From NCBI RefSeq assembly GCF_024648885.1, contig NZ_JANBBF010000008.1, positions 744,001 through 808,000 of the forward strand: DNA of 64,000 nucleotides. Direction: 5' to 3'. Below, piece by piece: positions 34,342-42,779 of the stretch; the stretch's first letter is position 1, and each line of letters begins with the position of its first letter. A model generated the notes under the pieces. That model searched no databases. It saw only the letters and a list, made by a program, of their open reading frames with translations, and was not told the origin of the DNA. The position numbers and the translations under genes are program-made. Source of the stretch: Prauserella salsuginis (GTDB lineage Bacteria; Actinomycetota; Actinomycetes; Mycobacteriales; Pseudonocardiaceae).

Positions 34342-35262
34342 TCAGGCCCGAACGAGACGCGCGGGCTCTACGCTGTCACGAAAGGCGTCGGTCATGAACT
34401 CTTCCACGTGCTCACAGAGCCGGATGAACTCCGGATGGTCTCCGTACATGAAGTCGTTGTGGCGACCGTCGATCGTGTAGAAACTCTTCGGCGACGGAGC
34501 CGCGGCGAACAGCGACTCCGCTTCGGTCATGGGATGCAGCGTGTTGTGCACGCCGTGCCCGATGAACAACGGAGTTCCAGCCAGGTGCTGGACGACTCGT
34601 TCGACCTTGGTGGAGATGACGGACTCGGTGAACTGCAGCCGAGTCGGATGCCCGAACCCGTAGACCTGCTCGAGCTCCTTACCGACGTACTCCTTGGTCG
34701 CCGGGTCCAACGGGTAATGCTCGAATGTATCGGCCAGTGCGGATTCACCGCAAAGGACGCGTTGGGTCCGGTCTTGGCGGACGGTTTCGAGGATGGCGGT
34801 CCACTCGTCGTACGTGTGCACCGACCTCAGCCAGCGTTCGCCGTCGTAGAAACCGTTGAGCGCCGCAACGGCAGCGACCCTCGGTCCTTGTTGCGCGGCG
34901 AGGACGACGTTGGCTGCCCCCATGCCCCAGCCGATGAGGCCGACCTGGCGGGAGTCGACGTCGTCGCGGGATTGAACGAAGGTTACAGCGTTACGAACGT
35001 CCTCGACTTGCTGCTCGATGAGCACGGTTCCTTTCTCACCCTCACTGTCAGCCATGCCTCGGTAGTCGAATCCGAAACAGCTGAACCCTTGCGAGGTGAG
35101 CCGCTTGGCGAACATCTTCGGGTAGAATTCATTGAAACCCTGATAACCGGAATTGATGATGACCACCGGCTTGGAAACATTGACGGGCACATTCTCGGGG
35201 TAATAAAAACTTGCCTGAAGGCGCGCACCTTCACTGTAGAAGGCAGTCTTGTTCTCGATCAC
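34342..35262 (-). CDS. Alpha/beta-hydrolase-fold protein with Gly in place of the nucleophilic Ser
   Basis: A 306-residue alpha/beta-hydrolase fold. Seen: VVIINSGYQGFNEFYPKMF, FDYRGMADSEGEKG, the nucleophile elbow as LIGWGMGAANVV where the Ser position (about residue 113) is Gly, and IDGRHNDFMYGDH near the C-terminus with a catalytic-type His. GTG at 35262 with AAAGGACAGAACC. The missing Ser suggests a lyase, decarboxylase-like or binding role instead of ester hydrolysis. It lies between the DUF6282 and FAD-dehydrogenase genes. Confidence 0.8.
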   Translation of the reverse strand: MIENKTAFYSEGARLQASFYYPENVPVNVSKPVVIINSGYQGFNEFYPKMFAKRLTSQGFSCFGFDYRGMADSEGEKGTVLIEQQVEDVRNAVTFVQSRDDVDSRQVGLIGWGMGAANVVLAAQQGPRVAAVAALNGFYDGERWLRSVHTYDEWTAILETVRQDRTQRVLCGESALADTFEHYPLDPATKEYVGKELEQVYGFGHPTRLQFTESVISTKVERVVQHLAGTPLFIGHGVHNTLHPMTEAESLFAAAPSPKSFYTIDGRHNDFMYGDHPEFIRLCEHVEEFMTDAFRDSVEPARLVRA

Positions 35263-35316
35263 GGTTCTGTCCTTTTCTTTCGTAGGAATCTTTCCGCGGC
35301 ACAGAGGTGAGGATCT

Positions 35317-36147
35317 TTAGGCTGGAGCGAAAAGCCCCTGCGGCACACGTGAGGCCGCGTCCTCGAGCCAGTTTCGGTCCAGACCTTCGCCTGTCAGGGC
35401 GTCGATGAGCATCTCCAGGGCATCGGGTGGCGCCGGAGAGTCGATCTGGCCGGCATCCGATGCCAGCACCAGCCGGCGACCGGCCGCCTCGGCGACCCTG
35501 GCCAACATTGCGGGAGTACACCCCGGCTGGTGGAGCAGTTGAAACGTGGTGATCTCCGCGTACCCTCCGGCAGCCACGAGCTCTCCGGTCGCCGCTGGGC
35601 TCAGCCCGGGGACGGTGTAGGAGGGATGCGTGAACAGCACCCGGTTGATGCCGTAATAGCGGGACCTCTCGGCGAGCCAGCGGCATTCTTCGCCGCTGAG
35701 GTGTCCCGTCGCCAGGACGGCATCGTGATCGGCGATGAGCGCCATAACCTGTTCGACATCGTCGGCCGCCGTCTCGTCCAATGGGGGTATGGCGTAGGTG
35801 TGTGTCCCGAGACGGGGCTCTTGTCGGCACAGCCGGGGCAGATCGGCTGCGTGCTGGGTGTGCGCGTCCGCAGTGGGCATCCACACCACCCGACCCCCTG
35901 CGGCCAGAGCCGCCGCGACGGCACTCGGGTTGATTCCGCCGCAGTGCTGATTGAGGGCGATACCGCCGTAGACCGACTTTCCGACCGCGCGCGAAGCCGC
36001 ATGTGCGCGGCCAACGGTCGACTCGTAGTGGGCCTTCAGTACGAAACCGTCGAAGTCCGAGTTGGTATAGGTCTCGGCAATGACCGTGTCGTCCCCGAAT
36101 CTGTCGATGACATCGGGGCCCGCGTGTACATGGCTGTCGAACATCAT
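35317..36147 (-). CDS. DUF6282 family amidohydrolase-like protein
   Basis: A 276-residue metal-dependent hydrolase-like barrel. Seen: N-terminal DSHVHAGPD (HxH metal motif), GGIALNQHCGGINPSA, VVWMPTADAHTQ, ATGHLSGEE, RVLFTHPSYTVPG and LASDAG, a complete set of His/Asp ligands of the amidohydrolase superfamily. ATGATG at 36147 overlaps the IclR stop. Family members are uncharacterised; it probably hydrolyses an ester, amide or lactone of the transported compound. Confidence 0.83.
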   Translation of the reverse strand: MMFDSHVHAGPDVIDRFGDDTVIAETYTNSDFDGFVLKAHYESTVGRAHAASRAVGKSVYGGIALNQHCGGINPSAVAAALAAGGRVVWMPTADAHTQHAADLPRLCRQEPRLGTHTYAIPPLDETAADDVEQVMALIADHDAVLATGHLSGEECRWLAERSRYYGINRVLFTHPSYTVPGLSPAATGELVAAGGYAEITTFQLLHQPGCTPAMLARVAEAAGRRLVLASDAGQIDSPAPPDALEMLIDALTGEGLDRNWLEDAASRVPQGLFAPA

Positions 36148-37001
36148 TGGTCCTTGGGCGGATACGTCGGGCCGGCCTCCGGTGAGGCCAGGGTCGTGCT
36201 GACGTAGTCGGCTGCATGACGGATGCGCCGCCCCAGGTCGGGCAGGCCACCGCCCAGGCGGTACGAGGGCACGGAGATGTTCAGCGCCGCAGCGATGCGG
36301 CCGTGGACATCACGCACCGGCGCAGCGACCGCCGAGAGACCCTCTTCGAACTCGTCGACCACGGCGACGTAGCCCAGCGAACGGCCAGCCTGAATGCTGT
36401 CCAACGTGCCTTTGACCTGCGACAAATCACCGACAGGAGATTCCCCCTCCGCGCTGCGTTCGGAACTGAGGGCGACCACACTGCGAACCTCGTCGGCTGA
36501 GTCATCGAGCATCAGGGCCCGCCCCGTCGAGGTGCTTGTCATCGGAACGGTTTTACCCACCCAGTTCACCGCCTCCACTGCACGCTGCGGCCCTTCGGTG
36601 AGGATCGTCAGAACCTGATCATGGCGACGGATACTCAGATGAGTGCGTTCACCGACAGTACGACTGAGTTGCCGCATCACCGGTGGCGCAAGCAGCAGCA
36701 GCCGCTGGTCTCCCGCCTGAGCCGCCACAGCGAACAGGCGCCACCCGAGGCGGTGAACGCCGTCGGGGTCCTTCTCCACCAGACCAAGGGCCACCAGAGG
36801 CTTGAGCTGGCGCGACACGCTGGACTTGTCCCGGTCCATAACCCTCGCCAGAGACGAGGTCGTCATGCCGGCCCGCCCGGTTCGATTGGCCTCTGCGAGA
36901 GCTTCCAGTACCGCCAGAACCCGCCCCGCCGCCGTGTCGCCGATGCCGTCCATGGAACCACTGTCTGTCGCCGGTGCGACCGGTGCAACTACGTGTTGCA
37001 T
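36144..37001 (-). CDS. IclR-family transcriptional regulator
   Basis: A 285-residue IclR regulator. Seen: winged HTH AGRVLAVLEALAEANR...LARVMDRDKSSVSRQLKPLVALGLV and the IclR effector domain (NWVGKTVPMTSTSTGRAL, AVAAPVRDVHGRIAAALNISVPS). ATG at 37001, nine bases after the ESS transporter stop. It is inside the operon it probably controls. Effectors of this family are usually the substrate or an aromatic or carboxylic intermediate. Confidence 0.9.
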   Translation of the reverse strand: MQHVVAPVAPATDSGSMDGIGDTAAGRVLAVLEALAEANRTGRAGMTTSSLARVMDRDKSSVSRQLKPLVALGLVEKDPDGVHRLGWRLFAVAAQAGDQRLLLLAPPVMRQLSRTVGERTHLSIRRHDQVLTILTEGPQRAVEAVNWVGKTVPMTSTSTGRALMLDDSADEVRSVVALSSERSAEGESPVGDLSQVKGTLDSIQAGRSLGYVAVVDEFEEGLSAVAAPVRDVHGRIAAALNISVPSYRLGGGLPDLGRRIRHAADYVSTTLASPEAGPTYPPKDQ

Positions 37002-37010
37002 GACTTGCAA

Positions 37011-38360
37011 CTACACCTTCTCCGTCTGCGCGGCAGCCGGAGTGCGGGCGAAGGTCAGCTTGGCGAGCGTGATGATGGCGATCCCGACAGCGGTCAGCAC
37101 CAGCGCAGTTGTCCACGCCCATCCTGCGATGACCAACACGGGCAACACAGCGATGATCGCGATGTCGACGAAGCCGATCGGCACATAGGCCACCCCGTAG
37201 TAGTCGAGCGTCTTCGACTTCATCTCCGGGTCGACGATGCGCAACACGGCGATCCCCATCGCCACCGTGCCCGTGTGTACTCCCCAGAGGAACAGGGACT
37301 GTTCGACGGGGTGGTCCGTAAAGGTCCTCTTGGCGACCAGGAAGTAGTAGGAGGCGATGAACACCACACCGAAGGTCAACAGCAGGGCCAACGGCCCGGC
37401 ATAGGAAACCACGATGTCGGGGCTGATGCTGGCAACACCGAACGCCACCAACAGATCGCTGGCGGAGCTGGAGGTGCGCTCGAAGAGCTGCACGTCGAAA
37501 TGCCTGCTCGCCTTGGTGGCCCGCATCACGAGAACCACGAGGATCGCAAGCAGGAACGCAACAGAGAAGGTGGGCACGCTGAGACCGCCCGCCGCCTGCG
37601 AGATCCATTCGGCGATGAGGTAAGCCACGGCCGATACCGCCAGGATCACCCCCGCGTGGTAGACCAGCGGATCGATGGACATGGTCGAGACCGGACTTTT
37701 CCCGACCGACTGCCGACGGTCAGGGTGGACCATCCCGGTGCGCAGCTCCTGGGGAAGATCGCTGAATTTCTGAAGATACGACGTCCGACCCCGCTGAGAC
37801 TCGTACTTGATCAGCAGAATCCCACCGACGATGGCTACCACGATCCCGACCGTGGCAGCCGTCATCCCCAGCGCTTGAGCCTCTACCCACCTGTCACCGT
37901 AGACATCGGCAATGGCCGCAGCGGTGCCGTGTCCTCCCATGAAGCCTGCGGCCAGCATCAGACCGAACCCGTCAGGTATATCCATCATCGGGAACAACAT
38001 GGTGATGATTCCCAGAGAGAAGAGAAGTCCGACTCCCCAGTACAGAATGACAACCGATTGGAACGTCGCCCAGGTCGCAGCGACGTTTCTGACCGCTTGG
38101 GAGAAAGATCCCAGCCGGGAAGTGAAGGGCATGGCCGCAAACACCACCGCAATGAGAATCCCCGAATAGTCGGCGAGGGACTCCGAGAATGGAACAACGC
38201 CAAAGCCGTTGGGACCCAAGACGAGCCCCAGCATTCCCGCAATAAGACTGGCCGGCAGGAAAAGAGCCTGGAGAACCCTGACCCGCGCTCGCAGCCATGT
38301 TCCTACCAGCAGTAGGAGGCACATAAACCCCAGATCAGTGAAAAGCTCCCACGCCGTCAC
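37011..38360 (-). CDS. ESS-family sodium/glutamate symporter-like transporter (GltS-like)
   Basis: A 449-residue membrane protein with ten or more hydrophobic segments. Seen: AGMLGLVLGPNG, AAGFMGGHGTAAAI (the reentrant-loop GGHGTA signature of the GltS family), and in the second half VLVIAGWAWTTALVLTAVG. The start is GTG at 38360 with GGGAGATTGAT. First gene of the operon. GltS relatives carry small dicarboxylates or amino acids with Na+; substrate specificity is not inferable. Confidence 0.85.
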   Translation of the reverse strand: MTAWELFTDLGFMCLLLLVGTWLRARVRVLQALFLPASLIAGMLGLVLGPNGFGVVPFSESLADYSGILIAVVFAAMPFTSRLGSFSQAVRNVAATWATFQSVVILYWGVGLLFSLGIITMLFPMMDIPDGFGLMLAAGFMGGHGTAAAIADVYGDRWVEAQALGMTAATVGIVVAIVGGILLIKYESQRGRTSYLQKFSDLPQELRTGMVHPDRRQSVGKSPVSTMSIDPLVYHAGVILAVSAVAYLIAEWISQAAGGLSVPTFSVAFLLAILVVLVMRATKASRHFDVQLFERTSSSASDLLVAFGVASISPDIVVSYAGPLALLLTFGVVFIASYYFLVAKRTFTDHPVEQSLFLWGVHTGTVAMGIAVLRIVDPEMKSKTLDYYGVAYVPIGFVDIAIIAVLPVLVIAGWAWTTALVLTAVGIAIITLAKLTFARTPAAAQTEKV

Positions 38361-38376
38361 ATCAATCTCCCTTGCC

Positions 38377-38400
38377 TCAGCGGCCAGCCTTCGCCGCTGA
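38377..38400. promoter_or_regulatory. Inverted repeat before the ESS transporter operon
   Basis: TCAGCGGC (38377-38384) and GCCGCTGA (38393-38400) form perfect 8-bp arms with an 8-bp spacer, 16 bp upstream of the GTG start. It could be the IclR operator or an RNA hairpin. Confidence 0.4.
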
Positions 38401-39058
38401 CCACATCGAAGACGCAGCCATGGGAACTCTTGCCCTACGCGTCATTGCCGGCGCCCAAGCGTGAGGCTGACGAGAACCTGGGGCAACTTCCTGTTGCGCT
38501 TATTGCAACCCGAAGCCAGTCGGCGCTGCCTCACCGGGCGGAGCGTTATCGCCGATGCCGTGGATCACGCCGAACCCTGATGCGCCCGAACATGCCGATG
38601 ATGCGCCATGCACCGGTGTTTGCACGTGAGTGCCTGAAGTCCTTACGCACCACGTCACGACAGGGATCGGCGACTTCTCGGCCCATACTTGCCGGTGTCG
38701 CACAGTGACGCATCACGCTAAGAAACGTCGCATCACCGCGCCATATCGAACCACGGCTCACATGGACTTGAGTGACGAGCCTCGTTGATGCCGGCCGCCG
38801 ACGTCACCCGAGCCAAGCACGTGGTGGTGCGCTGCGGCTTGATCGCACCGCGTTTCCGGCAGCTATACGCGCTCACGGACGGCTCCGTCGCCGCGTACGT
38901 GGGGGACACCGGCGAGGCCACACAGCCGTCTCCGACGCACCGAGACTCGACCCGCATACACGAGGACCAGCTCCCGCACGACTCACCTGCAACGGCACCC
39001 TGCTCCGTCCGACCCGGGTAGCAGCCTTACCCGCGGGAAGTCCGTAAACGACATCGTC
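38401..39058. other. Gene-poor stretch left of the integration scar
   Basis: Contains only short open frames on both strands without family-like blocks or ribosome sites. Nothing recognised. Confidence 0.45.
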
Positions 39059-39151
39059 GTTGGTGGCACGCAGGTGCCTCTGCCATTCCGGCAGCAGGTC
39101 ACGCAGGTCGTCTAGCGAGACGGAAGCCCGCCTCGTTCCGCTACGGCTCAT
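39059..39151 (-). pseudogene. Tyrosine-integrase N-terminal fragment
   Basis: From ATG 39151 the frame reads SLDDLRDLLPEWQRHLRATN, similar to the N-terminal SAM-like start of phage/ICE tyrosine recombinases, then similarity is lost. No catalytic domain is present. It lies about 70 bp from the tRNA 3' remnant, as expected of an integrase next to its att site. Short, so the assignment is tentative. Confidence 0.4.
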
Positions 39152-39222
39152 GGTGCAAACGTCGACGGGCGAGTCCTTGGCCGTACGAGCACCGAACGAG
39201 TTCGCATCCGCCGCGTTTCCGC

Positions 39223-39269
39223 TGGTGTGGGCCGGGTCGGACTTGAACCGACGGCCGAAGGATGATGAG
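39223..39269 (-). pseudogene. 3' half of a CAT-anticodon tRNA (attachment-site scar)
   Basis: On the minus strand, reading 39269 to 39223: CTCATCA anticodon loop, TCCTT, 5-nt variable loop CGGCC, a perfect T-arm GTCGG-TTCAAGT-CCGAC, acceptor strand CCGGCCC and then A, CACCA (an extra CA before CCA). The 5' half is absent: the upstream sequence cannot pair with TCCTT. A fragment from anticodon loop to 3' end is the classic integrase att core. Confidence 0.6.
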
Positions 39270-39330
39270 ACGTCCGGCAGTCGTCGCACAGCCCGTTCAC
39301 AGGTGGAAAACACTCGCGCAAGACGTCACC

Positions 39331-39373
39331 GTGGGTGCGAACCAGGCCGCATAAGCAACCTTTTCGCACCCAC
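39331..39373. repeat. 11-bp inverted repeat beside the tRNA scar
   Basis: GTGGGTGCGAA (39331-39341) and TTCGCACCCAC (39363-39373), perfect arms with 21-bp spacer. Possibly an element end or a hairpin. Confidence 0.5.
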
Positions 39374-39463
39374 ACTCGCACCCGGGCATCCATCAGCGCT
39401 GAAACCGACGCGTGGGACGCCGGTGGTGCGCCTGACTAAACGTGGCATCGCCGCGTTCGGCGG

Positions 39464-40114
39464 TTATCGGCGACCGGCTTCGGCCGTCTCCGCGATCGGC
39501 GCGTCGGTACGGTTCCGGACCTCGTCTTCGGTGACGCCGGGGGCGAGCGCGACCAGGCGGAGGCCGGTGTCGGTCACGTCGAGCACCGCGAGGTCGGTGA
39601 TGATCCGGTTGACGACGCCCGAGCCGGTCAGCGGCAGGGTGCATTCCTCGACGATCTTCGGGGTACCGTCCTTGGCCACGTGGTCGGTGAGCACGACGAC
39701 CCGGCGTGCTCCGACGACCAGGTCCATCGCACCGCCCATACCTTTGACGAGCGCCCCCGGGATCGTCCAGTTGGCCAGGTCGCCGGCTTTGCTGACCTGC
39801 AACGCCCCCAGGACGGCGATGTCGATGTGCCCGCCGCGCATCATGCCGAACGATGCGGCCGAGTCGAAGTAGCTGGCGCCGGGGTTGACCGTGACGGTCT
39901 GTTTCCCGGCGTTGATCAGGTCGGCGTCGTCCTCCCCCTCGACCGGGAACGGCCCGACACCCAGAATGCCGTTCTCGCTCTGCAGCGTCACCTGCACCCC
40001 GTCCGGCACATAATTGGCGACCAGGGTCGGGATGCCGATCCCGAGGTTGACGTAGTCGCCGTCGCGCAGCTCGGCGGCGGCGACGGCTGCCATGTCGTCA
40101 CGTGTCCAGGCCAT
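39464..40114 (-). CDS. 3-oxoacid CoA-transferase subunit B
   Basis: A 216-residue subunit. Seen: [16 protein letters not shown], catalytic Glu in [32 protein letters not shown] and GMGGAMDLV, the complete beta-subunit pattern. ATG at 40114, nine bases after the A-subunit stop. With subunit A it transfers CoA between succinyl-CoA or acetyl-CoA and a 3-oxoacid, feeding thiolysis. Controlled in all likelihood by the divergent IclR protein. Confidence 0.92.
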   Translation of the reverse strand: MAWTRDDMAAVAAAELRDGDYVNLGIGIPTLVANYVPDGVQVTLQSENGILGVGPFPVEGEDDADLINAGKQTVTVNPGASYFDSAASFGMMRGGHIDIAVLGALQVSKAGDLANWTIPGALVKGMGGAMDLVVGARRVVVLTDHVAKDGTPKIVEECTLPLTGSGVVNRIITDLAVLDVTDTGLRLVALAPGVTEDEVRNRTDAPIAETAEAGRR

Positions 40115-40123
40115 GGGTAGCTC

Positions 40124-40837
40124 CTAGTCGGTCGGCACGTCGGCGCGAGCGCGCACCGTACGCTTCTCGATGTCCTTGACGCGCGGCGCCGCTTGAACCA
40201 TGCGGTCCACGTAGATGCCCGGTGTCACGACCCGTTCCGGGTCGAGGAACTCGCCGGTGAGGTGTTCGGCTTCCACCACCGTCACCCGGCCGCAGGTCGC
40301 CACCACCGGGTTGAAGTTGCGCGCGCTGGCCCGATAGACGAGGTTGCCCGCCGGGTCCGCGGTGTGCGCGTGCACCAGCGCCACGTCGGCGACGATCCCC
40401 CGTTCCTGTACATGCAAATGCCCGTCGAACTCGGCCAGCGGCTTACCCTCGGCCACCGGAGTTCCCACCCCGGCACGCGTGTAGAACGCCGCGATACCCG
40501 CGCCGCCGGCACGGAGCCGCTCCGACAGGGTGCCCTGCGGCGCGAACTCCACCTCCAGGGTCTCGTCGAGGAACTGCTGGGCGAACAGCTTGTTCTCCCC
40601 CACATACGAGGCGATGACCTTGGCGACCTGCTTGTTCTCCAGCAGAATCCCGAGACCCTTGCCATCGACACCCATGTTGTTCGACACCACCGTCAACCCG
40701 GTCACCCCGCTGTCCCGAACCGCCTCGATCAGGTCGTTCGGGATCCCGCACAGGCCGAACCCGCCGACGGCGAGCGTCATCCCGTCCACGAGCACATCGG
40801 CCAACGCCTCCTGCGCCCCGGCACGCAGCTTCGACAC
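40124..40837 (-). CDS. 3-oxoacid CoA-transferase subunit A
   Basis: A 237-residue subunit. Seen: GGFGLCGIPNDLIEAV, VSNNMGVDGKGLG, VEFAPQGTLSERLRAGG, DVALVHAHTADPAGNLVYR. The GTG at 40837 is preceded by GGAGGTGACGAG; the open frame extends further upstream without support. Divergent from the IclR gene across a 155-bp region with a strong palindrome. Confidence 0.92.
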   Translation of the reverse strand: MSKLRAGAQEALADVLVDGMTLAVGGFGLCGIPNDLIEAVRDSGVTGLTVVSNNMGVDGKGLGILLENKQVAKVIASYVGENKLFAQQFLDETLEVEFAPQGTLSERLRAGGAGIAAFYTRAGVGTPVAEGKPLAEFDGHLHVQERGIVADVALVHAHTADPAGNLVYRASARNFNPVVATCGRVTVVEAEHLTGEFLDPERVVTPGIYVDRMVQAAPRVKDIEKRTVRARADVPTD

Positions 40838-40955
40838 CTCGTCACCTCCCACCGTCCGACTACCGAACGGCGAGAAGTACAACGACTCGCTCGCTGTTTG
40901 GCAATATATCCAGGCATATCCACCGAAAGGTGATCGCACACCGAGCGCACACCTT

Positions 40956-40984
40956 CCTAGGCGTTCACTGAATGAACGCCTAGG
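40956..40984. promoter_or_regulatory. Perfect palindrome between CoA-transferase and iclR genes
   Basis: CCTAGGCGTTCA (40956-40967) and TGAACGCCTAGG (40973-40984): 12-bp perfect arms with a 5-bp spacer, 8 bp upstream of the IclR ATG. Best read as the operator of the divergent IclR regulator. Confidence 0.6.
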
Positions 40985-40992
40985 CTCGAGCC

Positions 40993-41784
40993 ATGCGCGA
41001 GGTATCGAACGCACACCTGGTCGGCAGAGTCGGAGGCGTGTTGCGCGCGCTGTCCGCGAGAAACGACAGCGGCGCCCTCACCGCCGAGCTGGCCCGTGAC
41101 ACCGACCTCCCACGACCCACGGTGCACCGCCTCCTCACCTCGCTGGCCGAGGAAGGCTTCGTCGACCGCGACCAGTCGACCGGCCGCTGGTTCCTCGGCC
41201 CGGAGCTCTACCTACTGGGCCAGACCGCGGGCAGTCGCTACGACGTCACCCACCACGCCCGCGCCAGCGTGCACCGGCTGGCCGAAGCAACCGGCGAGAG
41301 CGCCTTCTTCTCCGCGCTACGCGGCGAGGAAACCGTGTGCCTGATCCGCGAGGACGGCGATTTCCCCATCCGCTCGTTCGTGCTCTACCAAGGCGCCCGA
41401 TTCCCCCTCGGCGTCGTCTCGGCAGGACTTGTCACCCTTGCCTTCCTCGACGACGCGGAGATCGACTCCTACCTCGACCGCACCGACCTGACCCGCCGAT
41501 GGGGGCAGGCCCACTCCCCCGACGACATCCGTGCCCGCATCGAACGCACCCGCCGCGACGGATACGCCGTCAACCCCGGCCTCGTCGTCGAAGGCAGCTG
41601 GGGCATGGCAGCAGCCGTCTTCGACCCCACCGGACGCCCCTCCTGGGCCCTCACACTCACCGGCATCGAAACCCGCTTCACACCCGAGCGGCAACCCGAA
41701 CTCGGCGCACTACTCCTCCACGAGGCACACGTCCTCAGCCAACACCTCAACACCCCGAACGCGAAGCCCGCACAAGGGCGATGA
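40993..41784 (+). CDS. IclR-family transcriptional regulator
   Basis: A 263-residue IclR protein. Seen: HTH ELARDTDLPRPTVHRLLTSLAEEGFV and the effector domain SGESAFFSALRGEETVCLIREDGDFP, YQGARFPLGVVSAGLV, VVEGSWGMAAAVFDPTG. Starts at ATG 40993. Divergent from the CoA-transferase genes; it probably controls them and itself through the palindrome at 40956-40984. The IclR fold in 3-oxoacid clusters usually senses an aromatic or ketoacid intermediate. Confidence 0.9.
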   Translation: MREVSNAHLVGRVGGVLRALSARNDSGALTAELARDTDLPRPTVHRLLTSLAEEGFVDRDQSTGRWFLGPELYLLGQTAGSRYDVTHHARASVHRLAEATGESAFFSALRGEETVCLIREDGDFPIRSFVLYQGARFPLGVVSAGLVTLAFLDDAEIDSYLDRTDLTRRWGQAHSPDDIRARIERTRRDGYAVNPGLVVEGSWGMAAAVFDPTGRPSWALTLTGIETRFTPERQPELGALLLHEAHVLSQHLNTPNAKPAQGR

Positions 41785-41985
41785 CACACCGCCGCACGAC
41801 CTTTGGCAGCTGACCGAGCGCAATCACGGGCAGTGCCAGCACCCGCCCCGCCGCGCCTACGGTCGTGAATTCGACACTCTCGATCGACCGGCACCCGGCA
41901 CCGGCGCAAATCGGCGTACCGGTTCTCCAACTGTCGGGCACCGAGCCGCGGCGGAAACTGCCGAGCACGCTGCGCGAGCAGCGCC

Positions 41986-41991
41986 TAACCT
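41986..41991 (+). promoter_or_regulatory. Likely -10 element of a leaderless O-methyltransferase mRNA
   Basis: TAACCT ends 7 bases before ATG 41999, with no ribosome site in between. Such spacing places transcription start at the initiation codon, so the transcript is probably leaderless. Confidence 0.45.
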
Positions 41992-41998
41992 ACCGGGC

Positions 41999-42661
41999 AT
42001 GGATCCTCGGACATGGGCCACGGTGGACGACTACCTGACCGACAACCTGCTCGGTTCCGACGAGGCGCTCGACGGCGCGGCCCGCGCGGCCGCGGAGGCC
42101 GGCCTCCCGGACATCGCCGTCAGCGCGCCACAGGGCCGGTTCCTCACGCTGCTGGCCGGCATGGTCGGTGCGCGGTCGATCCTCGAGGTCGGCACGCTCG
42201 GCGGCTACAGCGCCATCTGTCTCGCGCGCGCGCTGCCACCGGAGGGCACGCTGATCACGCTCGAGGCCGACCCGCGGTTCGCCGACGTGGCACGCGGCAA
42301 CGTCGACCGCGCCGGAGTCGGCGACCGGATCGACATCCGTGTCGGCACCGCACTCGACACCCTGCCCACCCTCCACGACGAAGCCCCGTTCGACCTCGTC
42401 TTCCTCGACGCGGACAAGGGCAACAACGCCAACTACTTCCGCTGGGCACTCGAGCTGAGCCGGCCCGGGACGGTGATCGTCGTGGACAACGTCGTCCGGG
42501 GCGGCGCCGTCGCCGACGCCGCCTCCGACGACCCCGGGGTGCGCGGCACCCGGCACATGTTCGAGCTGATGGCGACCGAGCCGCGCGTGGACGCCACGGC
42601 ACTGCAGACCGTCGCAGACAAGGGCTACGACGGCTTCGCACTGGCCCTCGTCACCGGCTGA
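41999..42661 (+). CDS. SAM-dependent O-methyltransferase (class I, caffeoyl-CoA OMT-like)
   Basis: A 220-residue methyltransferase. Seen: SAM motif ILEVGTLGGYSAICLA, acidic LITLEADPRFADVA, DLVFLDADKGNNANYFRWAL and VIVVDNVVRGGAV, the catechol/caffeoyl-CoA O-methyltransferase pattern with metal-binding Asp residues. ATG at 41999 with no ribosome site, probably leaderless. Its last codons and stop lie in a 19-bp tandem repeat. Acceptor is unknown; it may also be a general housekeeping gene. Confidence 0.88.
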   Translation: MDPRTWATVDDYLTDNLLGSDEALDGAARAAAEAGLPDIAVSAPQGRFLTLLAGMVGARSILEVGTLGGYSAICLARALPPEGTLITLEADPRFADVARGNVDRAGVGDRIDIRVGTALDTLPTLHDEAPFDLVFLDADKGNNANYFRWALELSRPGTVIVVDNVVRGGAVADAASDDPGVRGTRHMFELMATEPRVDATALQTVADKGYDGFALALVTG

Positions 42662-42706
42662 GCACTCTGTCACCGGCTGAGCACTCTGTCACCGGCTGAG
42701 CACTCT
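42650..42706. repeat. 19-bp unit in three tandem copies over the methyltransferase stop
   Basis: GTCACCGGCTGAGCACTCT repeated at 42650, 42669 and 42688. Each copy carries the in-frame-type TGA; the first one is the gene's real stop. Confidence 0.85.
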
Positions 42707-42718
42707 TCTGGCAAACAC

Positions 42719-42759
42719 GGCAACGGCCCGCCGCGCCGAGGCGCGATCGGGCCGTTGCC
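42719..42759. terminator. Bidirectional hairpin between O-methyltransferase and glyA
   Basis: GGCAACGGCCCG (42719-42730) and CGGGCCGTTGCC (42748-42759) form 12-bp perfect arms between two converging genes. There is no T run, so it is a probable but untested terminator. Confidence 0.6.
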
Positions 42760-42779
42760 GATCGGTGCTGGTACCGCCG

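Noticed and set aside
38049-38062. Operator-like ACAACCGATTGGAA inside the ESS transporter gene
   Set aside because: It has mismatches at both ends and is about 300 bp inside a coding region, so it is probably chance.
38401-39463. A complete prophage or integrative element
   Set aside because: Only the tRNA piece and a short integrase-like fragment remain; no structural, transfer or replication genes are visible.
42650-42706. Possible CRISPR repeats
   Set aside because: Units are contiguous without spacers; simple tandem duplication. The repeats at 50917-50975 are likewise spacer-free.
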